Shown piece by piece: positions 26,154-35,186 of a DNA stretch of 37,215 nt; position 1 is the first letter of the stretch; every line of letters begins with the position of its first letter. The notes below the pieces were generated by a model that saw only the letters and a program-made list of their open reading frames with translations, made no database searches and was not told the DNA's origin. The translations under genes were made by a program, and so were the position numbers. The DNA is taken from assembly GCA_002709225.1 (NCBI GenBank), contig PAQH01000128.1:1-37215 (forward strand), in the 5' to 3' direction. The stretch is from Planctomycetaceae bacterium. Lineage in GTDB: Bacteria > Planctomycetota > Planctomycetia > Pirellulales > Pirellulaceae.

Positions 26154-27116
26154 ATGTCCGTATCCGAGTTCCTCGACAGACATTTCCGGCATTTTAATGC
26201 CCGTGAAACTGTCGACGCCGCACGCGCCTACCAGACCCATTTGAACGACGGCGGAAAAATACTGCTGGCGATGGCTGGAGCTATGAGTACGGCAGAAATC
26301 GGACTCTCGTTGGCCGAGATGATTCGCTCAGGTAAGGTACATGCGATTTCCTGTACCGCAGCAAACCTAGAGGAGGATCTTTTCAATCTCCTGGCTCATG
26401 GCGAATACAAACTGCTGCCTAACTATCGAAATCTGTCACCACAGGACGAGCAACAGCTACGCGATAGCGGATTGAATCGGGTCACCGACACGTGTATTCC
26501 AGAAACCGTGATGCGACACATGGAGTCTCGGCTGGTTAATTACTGGAGCGAAGCCGCTGCAACAGGAGAATCCTACTTTCCATTTGAATACTATTACCGG
26601 CTACTCGACGATCCGACTCTGGAAGAGCATTTCCAAATCCCTGCAGAATCAAGCTGGGTCGTGGCCGCTCGACAAATGGAAATCCCGATTTATGCGCCTG
26701 GATTCGAAGACTCAACTCTCGGCAATATCTTTACCGCTCGCGTAATTGACGGAACTGTGAGTTCGCACCGTGCGATTCGTACCGGCACCGAGCAAATGGA
26801 ACATCTTGTCGGTTGGTACCTGGAACACTCAGCAGATTCACCGATCGGGCTTATCCAGATTGGTGGTGGCATTGCTGGAGATTTCGCGATTTGCGTCGTA
26901 CCACTCATACTTCAAGACTTGCAACGCGACGTTCGTCTTTGGTCGTATTTTGCACAGATCTCCGACTCGACAACCTCTTACGGATCCTACTCCGGCGCCG
27001 AACCGAATGAAAAAATCACCTGGTTCAAACTCGGTGTCGATTGCCCGAAGTTCATGATTAATTCTGATGCTTCAATCGTGGCCCCTCTGCTATTTGCTTA
27101 CGTAATGGGCCAGTAG
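26154..27116 (+). CDS. Deoxyhypusine-synthase-like protein
   Basis: A 320-residue protein from the ATG at 26154, 33 bp after the small Cys-rich gene. The family signature is clear: ILLAMAGAMSTAEIGLSLAEMI near the N-terminus, CTAANLEEDLFNLLAHGEYKLLPNY, GTEQMEHLVGW, IQIGGGIAGDF for NAD binding, and SYGSYSGAEPNEKITWFKLGVD, in which K292 matches the catalytic lysine of eukaryotic deoxyhypusine synthase. Bacteria lack hypusinated eIF5A, so the real reaction is probably a related aminobutyl transfer on a polyamine (homospermidine-synthase-like) or another substrate. That is inference. The NAD and lysine sites look intact, so it should be active. Confidence 0.88.
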   Translation: MSVSEFLDRHFRHFNARETVDAARAYQTHLNDGGKILLAMAGAMSTAEIGLSLAEMIRSGKVHAISCTAANLEEDLFNLLAHGEYKLLPNYRNLSPQDEQQLRDSGLNRVTDTCIPETVMRHMESRLVNYWSEAAATGESYFPFEYYYRLLDDPTLEEHFQIPAESSWVVAARQMEIPIYAPGFEDSTLGNIFTARVIDGTVSSHRAIRTGTEQMEHLVGWYLEHSADSPIGLIQIGGGIAGDFAICVVPLILQDLQRDVRLWSYFAQISDSTTSYGSYSGAEPNEKITWFKLGVDCPKFMINSDASIVAPLLFAYVMGQ

Positions 27117-27161
27117 AACAGAACTGAAAGAGAATTGCCCATTTCCTGCCAACGAGCTTAA

Positions 27162-27187
27162 CAGGAGTAACTGTTGATACACTCCTG
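27162..27187. terminator. Weak hairpin between convergent genes
   Basis: CAGGAGT (27162-27168) and ACTCCTG (27181-27187) form a 7-bp stem with a 12-base loop, between the ends of the DHS-like gene and argC. There is no U-run directly after it on either strand, so a terminator role is only suggested by position. Confidence 0.3.
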
Positions 27188-27240
27188 GGATCCATCGTAC
27201 TGGTCTTTTCGCGTTTCCTGAGCAATAGCACACGTGCAAG

Positions 27241-28254
27241 TCAGTCGCCCAGCCCGGTGGTTTCGTCGAATCCGCACATCACATTGTAATTCTGTACCGC
27301 TGCTGCAGATGCGCCTTTCCAGAGATTGTCTATGCTTCCAATAAGGACCACGCGATCAGCGATGACTCGAGCTGTTAGATCGCAATAATTTGATGCTAAA
27401 GTCTGTTTTGTCGTCGGCAAATCGTCGACGACACGAACGAATGGCCGATCGCGGTAATAATCGCGTAGAACAGCCAACACCTGTTCCTGTGAAACTGGAC
27501 CACAGGCAGTTGCATACGTCGTGGTCAAGATACCGCGATCCATCGGCACGAGATGCGGAATGAAAAGCACCTCGACGCTGGCGCCGGAAACTTTTCCCAG
27601 CACTTGATTGAATTCCGGCGTGTGGCGGTGGTGCCCGACGTTGTACGCCACAACGTTTTCATTGCACTCCGGGAAATGAGTCACGAGTTTAGGCGTACGC
27701 CCCGCTCCACTGACCCCACACTTCGCGTCCACAATAATATCCACGGGCTGGACACAACCTGCTCTTAATAACGGCGCCAACGCGAGAATCGGGGCGGTAG
27801 GGTTACACCCTGGGTTCGCGACGAGCTGCGAATCTGCAATTTCATCAAAAAACAACTCCGGCAATCCATACGCAACCGTTCCAACGCGTCCGGGATCTGG
27901 GTGCTCCACTTGATACCAATGTGTATACGTCTCGACTTCTTGTAATCGGTAGTCGGCGCTCAAATCAACGACACGAAGACCTGCATCAACAAGCGGTTTT
28001 ACTCGGGCCGCTGATGCCGCATGTGGTAGACAACTAAAAACGCAATCACAACGAGCGATGATCTCGTCGGCCTCAAGGTTCTCCAACGCCAGATCCAGGC
28101 GCCCGACAAACTGAGGATGTACTTCCGACACGTGCACATTGCCTACCTGACGTGTAGTCAGCGCTACGATTTCCGTGTGTTTATGCCGCAGGAGAATATG
28201 TATCAGCTCGCGAGCAGTATAGCCCGTTGCGCCTAAGATTCCTGCTTTCACCAT
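27241..28254 (-). CDS. argC: N-acetyl-gamma-glutamyl-phosphate reductase
   Basis: A 337-residue protein from the ATG at 28254. Residues 3-18 (KAGILGATGYTARELI) form the NADP-binding GxxGxxG site. FSCLPHAAS (73-81) and VVDLSADYRL (95-104) follow. The catalytic cysteine is C150 in VANPGCNPTAP; the residue after it is Asn, where NPGCYPT is usual. DAKCGVSGAGR, YNVGHHRHTPEFNQ (with the catalytic His) and FIPHLVPMDRGILTT complete the family pattern. The enzyme reduces N-acetylglutamyl phosphate to the semialdehyde, the third step of arginine synthesis, in the cytoplasm. No other arg gene is adjacent. It is convergent with the DHS-like gene. Confidence 0.95.
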   Translation of the reverse strand: MVKAGILGATGYTARELIHILLRHKHTEIVALTTRQVGNVHVSEVHPQFVGRLDLALENLEADEIIARCDCVFSCLPHAASAARVKPLVDAGLRVVDLSADYRLQEVETYTHWYQVEHPDPGRVGTVAYGLPELFFDEIADSQLVANPGCNPTAPILALAPLLRAGCVQPVDIIVDAKCGVSGAGRTPKLVTHFPECNENVVAYNVGHHRHTPEFNQVLGKVSGASVEVLFIPHLVPMDRGILTTTYATACGPVSQEQVLAVLRDYYRDRPFVRVVDDLPTTKQTLASNYCDLTARVIADRVVLIGSIDNLWKGASAAAVQNYNVMCGFDETTGLGD

Positions 28255-28471
28255 AACCGTATGCCTAAAATGAATCGTCCATTGCGTGAAAAACTAGCAT
28301 GCAGGTGGCCACATTTAGCCAACATCCATGATGCCACCAAAGGCCGAGAGGGTCCCCTAATGAACAGGTATTGCTGTCGAACGACTCGCGCCGCGTAACG
28401 ACAAGTTCAAGGGGTTCCCGCTCAACTTGGCAACGCCGTTACGGAAATCACCATGTTCTGAGATATCTTCA

Positions 28472-30160
28472 CTACAGAGGCGGTACCTTGATTGCACCGC
28501 TACAACTAGGGCACGCGACTGTCTTACCAGCCAGCGACTGGCTGGCCGCGAATCTCTGACCGCACTTCTTGCAGCTTACCGCTCGCGATTTAGGGTTAGG
28601 AATAGAAACCGGTTTACGGCACTGCCGACACTTTAGTGTCTTCCCAAAAGCGCCACTCGTAGCAAAAAACCGTACGCCGCAGGGGCATTGCACGTCGGCA
28701 TATTCACCGGCAACTCGTTTTTTCGGGTCCGGAATCGGAATTTTTCCCGAACAAGATGGACAGCTTAGTATCTTGCCGGCGAGTTTCCCCGGAGCGGCAA
28801 ACACCGCACCGCATTTACAAGCAAGTACCAATGACAAGTTTGTTGTACCAGAGTCCTTGGTAGCAGGTCGACTCGGTTCGACTTGGCGTCTTTCACTTCT
28901 GCGCTGCGAGCTTTTGTTTCTTCCGTCCCGCGCATCATCCTCAACTCCCTGAATCAACTCATTGACATCCGTCGACGTCGAAGGCTGCTTCGATGTTACC
29001 GGTGTCGTGACCGGCTTCGTTCGCATCATCTGCTCTGTTTCGCGCTGCTCACGTATGCGACCTTCACTGCGTCTTTCTTCTTCCAGCGGGCCAAGGAGTT
29101 CTGTGATCCCTTGCTTGCTCTGGGAACTTGCAGGATCTTGACGACGCTCTTCTTGAAGTGCCTCGATTACAGCGTCCATCGTCTGGGGACGATCGTCAGG
29201 ACTCTTGGCCACCATCTGTTGGAAGAACAGGTCCAATGATTCGGAAACATCCGGACAAATCGACCTCAGCGACGGCACGGGGGATGTGCGGTGGGCCAGG
29301 AGTTTCTTCAACACAGTTTCCTCAGGAAAGAGGTACTGCGCCGTCAACAGGTAATACAACGTACAGCCAAGCGAATAAATGTCGGAACGAGCATCTGCAC
29401 GCCGCGTGTCTTCAGCTTGTTCTGGTGACATGAAATCGAGAGTCCCGATGATCTCTCCCATCTGCGTCAATCCAGATTCGTCCTCCTCGTTACCATCCGC
29501 TTGCTCGTCGAATCGCGCCAGCCCCATATCCAGGATCTTAACGGTTCCACTTGTATCGAGCAGAAGATTGGCTGGCTTGATGTCACGATGCACTACGCCT
29601 TGGTTGTGTGCATAGTTGAGACCATTGGCAACCTGGATGATCCAGTCGACAGATTCGGCAGGCAATCGACCACACCGGTCGACAAGGTAGGCCAAATCAA
29701 ATCCGTCGACATATTCCATCACGAGGTAATGTAAACCGCGATGCTCGTCGGCGTCATGCGCCGTCACCACGTTGGGATGATCTAGCTTGGCCGCAGCCTC
29801 AACTTCGCGCTGAAACCTTTCCACCATGCTAGATTTTGACATTTTCGCAGTCGGCAACACCTTCAGAGCAACCACGCGTTTCATCCTGCGGTGCTGGGCC
29901 TTGTAAACCGTACCCATGCCACCCGCACCCAACTTATCGAGAATCACATAACTTCCCAATACGAGGCGGTTCGCTCCACCAGCAACAATATTTCGGGCCT
30001 GAAAAATGGTCAATTTCCCCTGATTGACCAATTCACGAGCGAAATCCTGGACCTCGAGAGGCTGGCTCGCCATCGCAGAGCGCACCGCATCCATCTCTCG
30101 CCCTGACAAAATTCCGCTGTCTGAAACGGATTTAACGAATTGTTCCAGCGCAATAGCCAT
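28472..30160 (-). CDS. Hanks-type Ser/Thr protein kinase with three C-terminal zinc ribbons
   Basis: A 562-residue protein from the ATG at 30160. A ~65-residue N-terminal helical segment (FARELVNQGKLTIFQARNI), common in planctomycete kinases, precedes the kinase domain (~71-335): glycine loop GAGGMG (78-83), K100 in VALKVL, HRDIKPAN with D193 and N198, D211 in a DMG instead of DFG, FMSPEQAE, and DIYSLGCTLYYLLT. A charged linker (~335-445) has no membrane helix, so the protein looks cytoplasmic. Three repeated zinc ribbons follow: C448/C450/C467/C470, C492/C494/C511/C514 and C530/C533/C550/C553. These ribbons resemble each other (GKLAGK / GAFGKT / QSLAGKT between the Cys pairs) and are likely duplicates. 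The kinase is probably active; its target and the signal sensed are unknown. Confidence 0.92.
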   Translation of the reverse strand: MAIALEQFVKSVSDSGILSGREMDAVRSAMASQPLEVQDFARELVNQGKLTIFQARNIVAGGANRLVLGSYVILDKLGAGGMGTVYKAQHRRMKRVVALKVLPTAKMSKSSMVERFQREVEAAAKLDHPNVVTAHDADEHRGLHYLVMEYVDGFDLAYLVDRCGRLPAESVDWIIQVANGLNYAHNQGVVHRDIKPANLLLDTSGTVKILDMGLARFDEQADGNEEDESGLTQMGEIIGTLDFMSPEQAEDTRRADARSDIYSLGCTLYYLLTAQYLFPEETVLKKLLAHRTSPVPSLRSICPDVSESLDLFFQQMVAKSPDDRPQTMDAVIEALQEERRQDPASSQSKQGITELLGPLEEERRSEGRIREQRETEQMMRTKPVTTPVTSKQPSTSTDVNELIQGVEDDARDGRNKSSQRRSERRQVEPSRPATKDSGTTNLSLVLACKCGAVFAAPGKLAGKILSCPSCSGKIPIPDPKKRVAGEYADVQCPCGVRFFATSGAFGKTLKCRQCRKPVSIPNPKSRAVSCKKCGQRFAASQSLAGKTVACPSCSGAIKVPPL

Positions 30161-30666
30161 CGCAACAACCTAAACGGGGACAGACCAAAGTACCAGTATA
30201 CCAATGTTGCCAACATTGTGGGAATATCTGGAACGGGCGGCGGACGATCCTCTCCCTAGAGACGGACTCGCGAGTGAAGACCTCCCGCCAACTAGATCCC
30301 CCCCAAATTCGCCCTGGCCACAACGCCCACACACTGCGCCAAATAAAGTACTACTAACACCACTTGAGGAACGGCCTACCGCTGTTCCCAAAGCGAATCG
30401 ACGCGTTTTTTATCGTCATTTTTCCGCCAGTGCGACCATGCACCTCTTCATCTTGAGTTACCCCTCGGTGACCGAAAACCTATATCCGATACACGTCGCG
30501 TTCATCATGATTTGAGCTGAGTACCAGTTGCTTACAGGGCATTCATTCCATGGTTATTTCCTTTTTCGTGTATGCCACACGTTCTGTTAAGATTGGAGGA
30601 CAACATCGCTGCCAAATTTCCAACAATCCGCTTTGATCGGCACGCACCACCGAGGCCAATTGACTC
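30161..30666. other. Spacer between kinase and second DUF1501 gene
   Basis: About 500 bases between divergent starts, so it should hold both promoters. Apart from the small hairpin at 30202-30218, I see no RNA gene or repeat. Frames of 60-100 codons here overlap each other on both strands and carry no domain. Confidence 0.5.
30202..30218. promoter_or_regulatory. Inverted repeat upstream of kinase gene
   Basis: CAATGTT (30202-30208) and AACATTG (30212-30218) are inverted around GCC, 42-58 bp upstream of the kinase start. It is either an operator or a small leader hairpin in the kinase mRNA. Single occurrence, so weak. Confidence 0.35.
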
Positions 30667-32160
30667 ATGGACACGCAAACGTCAGCTCGCCGAACCTTCC
30701 TGCAACAGCTAGCTATCGGAAGTGGTAGTGTATTTCTGTCCAACCTACTTCGCACTTCAACTCTGGCTAGTCGTAATCCAGAAGGCCGTGAACGATCACT
30801 CATTCTGCTCTGGCAAGATGGTGGCCCCAGTCATTTTGAGACGTTTGATCCCAAACCAAATGCGCCTCTTGAATTCCGAGGCGAACTTGGTGCAATCGCG
30901 ACTGCTATTCCAGGCGTCCAGTTCTGTGAAGTGCTACCGCGGTTAAGTCAGCTGGCGGATCGTTTCAGTGTTGTTCGCTCCATTCACCAGCCGTCGTCCG
31001 GACATGTGATTGGCACACACAACTTCATTACCGGTCATGAAGGTTCACCTGTCGTCAATGGTAAATCGCTCTATCCAGACGTGGCTTCCATTATCCACCG
31101 AATGCGTTACGAAGCATCACGTTCGACACCCTTACTCATCGGCGAATCGACAGATCCACGCCTTGCGGCCGGCATGCTGAATGCCAATAGTGCGTCAGGG
31201 AAAACACTTCCGGGCCGGGGCGAGCTACCAAACTACGTTGGCATCGGCGGCCAATACTCAATTGGGCTACATCGTGGCGGACCCGCCTATCTCGGGCCTG
31301 CGGCAGGCGCGTTTGAAGTCGCTGGCGACCCATCGCTCCCAGATTTTCAAGTGCAGAATCTTCGGCGATCAGCGAGTCGTCAGCAATTCGGTGACCGCCT
31401 AAATATCTTGCAGCAGCTCAACCTATTCGGTCGCACGACCACTGCACAGACAGCATTACCTAACGTGGCACTTGATCTACAGGGGCAAATGTCCGCGATT
31501 GACCGATTTCAGCAGCAGGCCCTTGATTTATTGTCTGGATCAGGTCAAGCCGCGCGTGCTTTTGATCTAAGTCGGGAAGCTCGGAAGACACGAGAGAGAT
31601 ACGGGTTGAATACTGCCGGCCAGCAAGCTTTGATGGCACGGCGTCTTGTCGAAGCCGGTGTACGCGTGACAGCAATTCGTTTCTCCCCAGATGGCCGCGG
31701 TGACGGTGATCGCAGTGGAATTGGCTGGGATGACCATGCGGTGCATGGAAATATATTCCAGATCATGCGAAGACGTGGTCCACAATTTGATCAGGCAGTA
31801 AGCGCCTTAATCGAAGATCTGGAGGAGCGTGGCCTCAGCGACAGAGTACTCGTTGTCCTGGCAGGTGAATTCGGTCGCACCCCGCGAGTACATCAGCACA
31901 AAGGTTGTCCAGGTCGGGAACACTGGGGCCCTGCTGGCAACGTGCTCATCTATGGTGGCGGGTTAAGAATGGGACAAGTCATTGGCGCCACCAATGCAAA
32001 AGGTGAACGACCCGCAGAACGCCCGCTCAAACCACAAGACGTGTTGGCCACGATCTACCACTGCCTGGGAATAAACGCATCGCAAACCCTGATCAACCAG
32101 GTCGGACGCCCTGTTCCTATACTGCCAAGCGGAACACCGATTGCAGAACTTGTAGGTTAA
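30667..32160 (+). CDS. DUF1501 secreted protein, Tat-type signal (second copy)
   Basis: A 497-residue protein from the ATG at 30667. A twin-arginine motif (SARRTFLQQLAIGSG, R8-R9) is followed by a moderately hydrophobic stretch to ~30. Family motifs are SLILLWQDGGPSHFETFDPKP, FSVVRSIHQPSSGHVIGTHNFITG, GWDDHAVHGN, VVLAGEFGRTPR and REHWGPAGNVLIYGGGLRMG. These are the metal-site and core motifs of the DUF1501/sulfatase-like fold. It is quite diverged from the DUF1501 protein at 6-7.5 kb, so the two are old paralogues rather than a recent copy. Substrate unknown. It ends 50 bp before the end of the opposing LRR gene and stands alone, without DUF1549/DUF1553 partners. Confidence 0.9.
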   Translation: MDTQTSARRTFLQQLAIGSGSVFLSNLLRTSTLASRNPEGRERSLILLWQDGGPSHFETFDPKPNAPLEFRGELGAIATAIPGVQFCEVLPRLSQLADRFSVVRSIHQPSSGHVIGTHNFITGHEGSPVVNGKSLYPDVASIIHRMRYEASRSTPLLIGESTDPRLAAGMLNANSASGKTLPGRGELPNYVGIGGQYSIGLHRGGPAYLGPAAGAFEVAGDPSLPDFQVQNLRRSASRQQFGDRLNILQQLNLFGRTTTAQTALPNVALDLQGQMSAIDRFQQQALDLLSGSGQAARAFDLSREARKTRERYGLNTAGQQALMARRLVEAGVRVTAIRFSPDGRGDGDRSGIGWDDHAVHGNIFQIMRRRGPQFDQAVSALIEDLEERGLSDRVLVVLAGEFGRTPRVHQHKGCPGREHWGPAGNVLIYGGGLRMGQVIGATNAKGERPAERPLKPQDVLATIYHCLGINASQTLINQVGRPVPILPSGTPIAELVG

Positions 32161-32210
32161 GACACTGGTAGGTTCTGCATCTCTGCAGCCAGTATGCGTT
32201 CCGCGATTCA

Positions 32211-33293
32211 TCAAGGCCCTGCAACCGTAACCAAGGGCAGTGCACGCTTCAAATCCTCAACCGCCGCCGGGCTAAGCTTAAGGTCCGTCAGGTAAATATC
32301 CCGTAAAGACTTCAACTCTTTTAGATGCTTCAATCCCTCATCAGTGATGTTCGTGCCATACAAATTCAACGACTGCAAGTTCTTTAACTTCCCTATATGC
32401 TTGAGACTTCGATCTGTCACTGCACAGCGGGCAATATACAAACCTCTCAAATGCGTCAAACCAGCCAGATGTGCGATCCCCGCGTCGCCGATGCCGGTGT
32501 TTGAGAGTGTTAATTGCTCAAGCTTAGTGAACTGCTGAAGGAACTTGAGATGCTCATCGCGTATCTTGGTGCGTCCCAGTTCCAAACGTACCGGCTGCTG
32601 GTCATCTAACGAAACCAGCCCCAACATCTGCAAAGCGACTACAAAACCTCGCTTCTGGCTCTTGGTGACCAGGTCTACAACGCCAGAAAATGTCACATCC
32701 GTCCCACGGACATAGAGGCTGTGCAACTGTGTCATGTGAGACAGGTAACCCAATCCGCCATCAGTAACGCCAGTGTTGGTCAAGTTCAATTCTTGCAGGG
32801 AAACACAGTTCGTGATGTGACTCAGCCCAGCGTCCGTGATGTGACAGCCATTCAAGTCAAGTTGCTCTAGCTGGGTCACTCCTCGTATTTCTCGAAGAGC
32901 AAGATCCGTAACACGGCTATCACGCACACGAATAGATCGCAGCAATGGCCAAGAGGGAAGATCCCTGAATGCCGCATCGGTTATCAAATGTGAACATGCA
33001 ACATGGCACAGCTTGGACAAGCGTGTGAAAGATGCCATCCCGCGGTCCGTGATTCGACTTCCTTCAAACTCCAGATATTCCAACGAATTCAAACCTGCAA
33101 TCACAACCGCGCCTTTGTCACTAACCCGCGTATCAACAAGTTCAAGGTGTTTCAAACTTGCGCAAGCGGTTAGTGCGACTAGCGCATCATCATTCAAACG
33201 TGGGCCCACCAAACGCACTGCAATCACATCGTCACCCGAATACTCAATTCGAGCTCCACGATTCTGCAACTCCAACAGTGTGTTTTTGTGCAC
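32211..33293 (-). CDS. Leucine-rich-repeat protein without signal peptide
   Basis: A 360-residue protein starting at GTG 33293; an in-frame TAG lies a few codons upstream, so no longer form exists. GGA occurs just upstream of the GTG. The N-terminus (LQNRGARIEYSGDDVIAVRLVGPRLNDDAL) is the planctomycete LRR cap. About a dozen LRRs of ~24 residues follow, many with the ITDAGL/VTDGGL turn, for example LEQLDLNGCHITDAGLSHI. They are interrupted near 215-240 by a non-repeat insert (TKSQKRGFVVALQMLGLVSLDD). No signal or membrane helix is visible, so it is likely cytoplasmic, unlike the anchored LRR protein at 9.5 kb. It probably acts in protein binding; the partner is unknown. Confidence 0.85.
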   Translation of the reverse strand: MHKNTLLELQNRGARIEYSGDDVIAVRLVGPRLNDDALVALTACASLKHLELVDTRVSDKGAVVIAGLNSLEYLEFEGSRITDRGMASFTRLSKLCHVACSHLITDAAFRDLPSWPLLRSIRVRDSRVTDLALREIRGVTQLEQLDLNGCHITDAGLSHITNCVSLQELNLTNTGVTDGGLGYLSHMTQLHSLYVRGTDVTFSGVVDLVTKSQKRGFVVALQMLGLVSLDDQQPVRLELGRTKIRDEHLKFLQQFTKLEQLTLSNTGIGDAGIAHLAGLTHLRGLYIARCAVTDRSLKHIGKLKNLQSLNLYGTNITDEGLKHLKELKSLRDIYLTDLKLSPAAVEDLKRALPLVTVAGP

Positions 33294-33862
33294 TGTAATT
33301 CCAATCTACGTCACAAGGGTCGAGCAGTGAACGACAACACCTCAACAAGCGGATGCTACGGAAACCGCTTCCTCCGCAGCAAGGGCGTTCATCATGCCTC
33401 GGTTTCATGCGTATTGCAATCGAACTTTTGACAAGTACTACCACCCGCGTCGAAGTGAAAAAACACCGGGCACTCAAAACACGCACCGCGGAATCCAATA
33501 ATCGCTAGAGAACAACAAAACATCGGACGGCACTTACAATATTCAAACAGCTATGTTCAAATCCTCAGACAGTATCAAGTCTACTGTTGTCACGATTCAC
33601 ATTAGCCCATTTAGCCGCCGGCCACCGTGTAACCGTACCGACTGCTATGCGTCCGTCATCGCAATGACATCAGCGTGTCGAGTGAGCAGTGCAATCAAGT
33701 GTTTTCACATTTCCGATCTTACTGCCATAAGGCGTGTAGCAGATTCGCGACCATCAACATGTAAAAAGAGCGGCCCCGCGACGTAAATAGCATGAGCCAC
33801 TGTAGCACTAAATCAAATCCACATACTTTTGCCACGAAGTATCACTGGCTGACATAAACACC
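33294..33862. other. Spacer between LRR and oxidoreductase genes
   Basis: About 570 bases between divergent starts. No RNA gene, repeat or convincing small gene was seen. A 77-codon plus-strand frame at 33553-33786 is Ser/Cys/Arg-rich with no domain or ribosome site. Confidence 0.5.
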
Positions 33863-34987
33863 ATGAGCAAGAACCACGCCACTCCCAGACTCCAACACCT
33901 GGCAGAACTCCCACTAAACAGGGAGATTCCAATAGGGTGCATCGGGGCTGGATTCGTCATGGCCGACTGTCATCTGGTCGCCTACCGGCAAGCCGGTTTC
34001 AATCCTATTGCGATTGCCTCACGCACAAAGGAAAAAGCGGACCGGGTCGCAGAACGTCATGAAATAAACCGAGTCTACAGTTCCTACCACGAGTTGCTCC
34101 AGGACCCAGCTATTGAAGTCATCGACATCGCTGTACCGCCAGACCAACAGTGGCCCGTTATCCAGGAGGTGGTAAAGCACGGCAATCACATTCGCGGCGT
34201 CCTGACTCAAAAGCCTCTGGGAGTGGACTACTCCGAAGCTAGAAAAATCGTCGATGCATGTCAGCAAGCGGGCCTCACACTTGCCGTCAACCAAAACATG
34301 CGTTACGACCATTCAATCCGCGCCTGCAAAGACCTGCTAGGCCAAAACTTACTGGGGGATCCCGTTTTGGCAACTATCGACATGCGGGCGATACCGCATT
34401 GGATGGATTGGCAGCAACGACTTGGTTGGGTCACTTTGCGGATCATGTCAATCCACCACCTCGATGCATTCCGGTTCCTGTTTGGCAATCCAGTACGCGT
34501 ATTTGCTAGTTTTCGTCCCGATCCTCGTACCGCGCAGCTATTTTCGCACCGCGATGGAATCTGTCTCTACATTTTGGAGTACGAGAATGGTCTCCGCGTC
34601 TCGGGATGGGATGACGTTTGGACGGGCCCTGCTCGTGAGGGTGCTGAATCAGACATCTATATACGCTGGCGCGTCGAAGGAACGAGCGGACTGGCAATTG
34701 GATCGATTGGCTGGCCGAGTTACCCAACACCGACCCCGAGCACGCTTGATTTTTCGACCAACCACTACCCGGAAAAGTGGTTTCGCCCACGTTGGAAAGA
34801 GTGCTGGTTCCCCGACGCGTTTGTCGGGCCAATGGCAGAATTACTATGTGCCCTCGAAAAAGATGCAGAACCTGAGATCAGCGGACGTGACAATCTCGAC
34901 ACGATGGCACTCGTCGACGCATGCTACCTTTCCGCCGCCGAGCATCGCTCTGTATCGCTTGAAGAAATCAAGCGGGAAGCCGCATAA
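33863..34987 (+). CDS. Gfo/Idh/MocA-family NAD(P)-dependent oxidoreductase
   Basis: A 374-residue protein from the ATG at 33863. The N-terminal Rossmann domain has [22 protein letters not shown] (G25, G28, G30) and [16 protein letters not shown]. The usual EKP motif reads TQKPLG (Q116-K117-P118), with the lysine kept. [12 protein letters not shown] and the later [13 protein letters not shown] are the typical substrate-domain positions, the His/Asp pair being near the active site. The family oxidises or reduces sugars, inositols and related alcohols. The substrate cannot be told from sequence. It stands alone between a spacer and the TadG-like gene; planctomycetes carry many such genes. Confidence 0.9.
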   Translation: MSKNHATPRLQHLAELPLNREIPIGCIGAGFVMADCHLVAYRQAGFNPIAIASRTKEKADRVAERHEINRVYSSYHELLQDPAIEVIDIAVPPDQQWPVIQEVVKHGNHIRGVLTQKPLGVDYSEARKIVDACQQAGLTLAVNQNMRYDHSIRACKDLLGQNLLGDPVLATIDMRAIPHWMDWQQRLGWVTLRIMSIHHLDAFRFLFGNPVRVFASFRPDPRTAQLFSHRDGICLYILEYENGLRVSGWDDVWTGPAREGAESDIYIRWRVEGTSGLAIGSIGWPSYPTPTPSTLDFSTNHYPEKWFRPRWKECWFPDAFVGPMAELLCALEKDAEPEISGRDNLDTMALVDACYLSAAEHRSVSLEEIKREAA

Positions 34988-35186
34988 CCCAACTAACCGG
35001 AAAATCTATCCGGGCGCGGGTGATTAGCGCGCGTCGTATCCCCTGATTCTGGCAACCAGAAAACCCGAACAGTTTTCTCTGCCGGGCTGATTTCTTGAGC
35101 TATGTTTCCTAGTGGAGAAAGCCCTGTTCGTTGTAGCACCGCCCGCACTCGGACGCCATTTCCTCTCTACACAAAGGCAGCGCAAT

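Noticed and set aside
35047..35061. TTCTGG-CAA-CCAGAA hairpin before the TadG-like gene as a terminator
   Set aside because: Six-bp stem with no following T-run; too weak to call.
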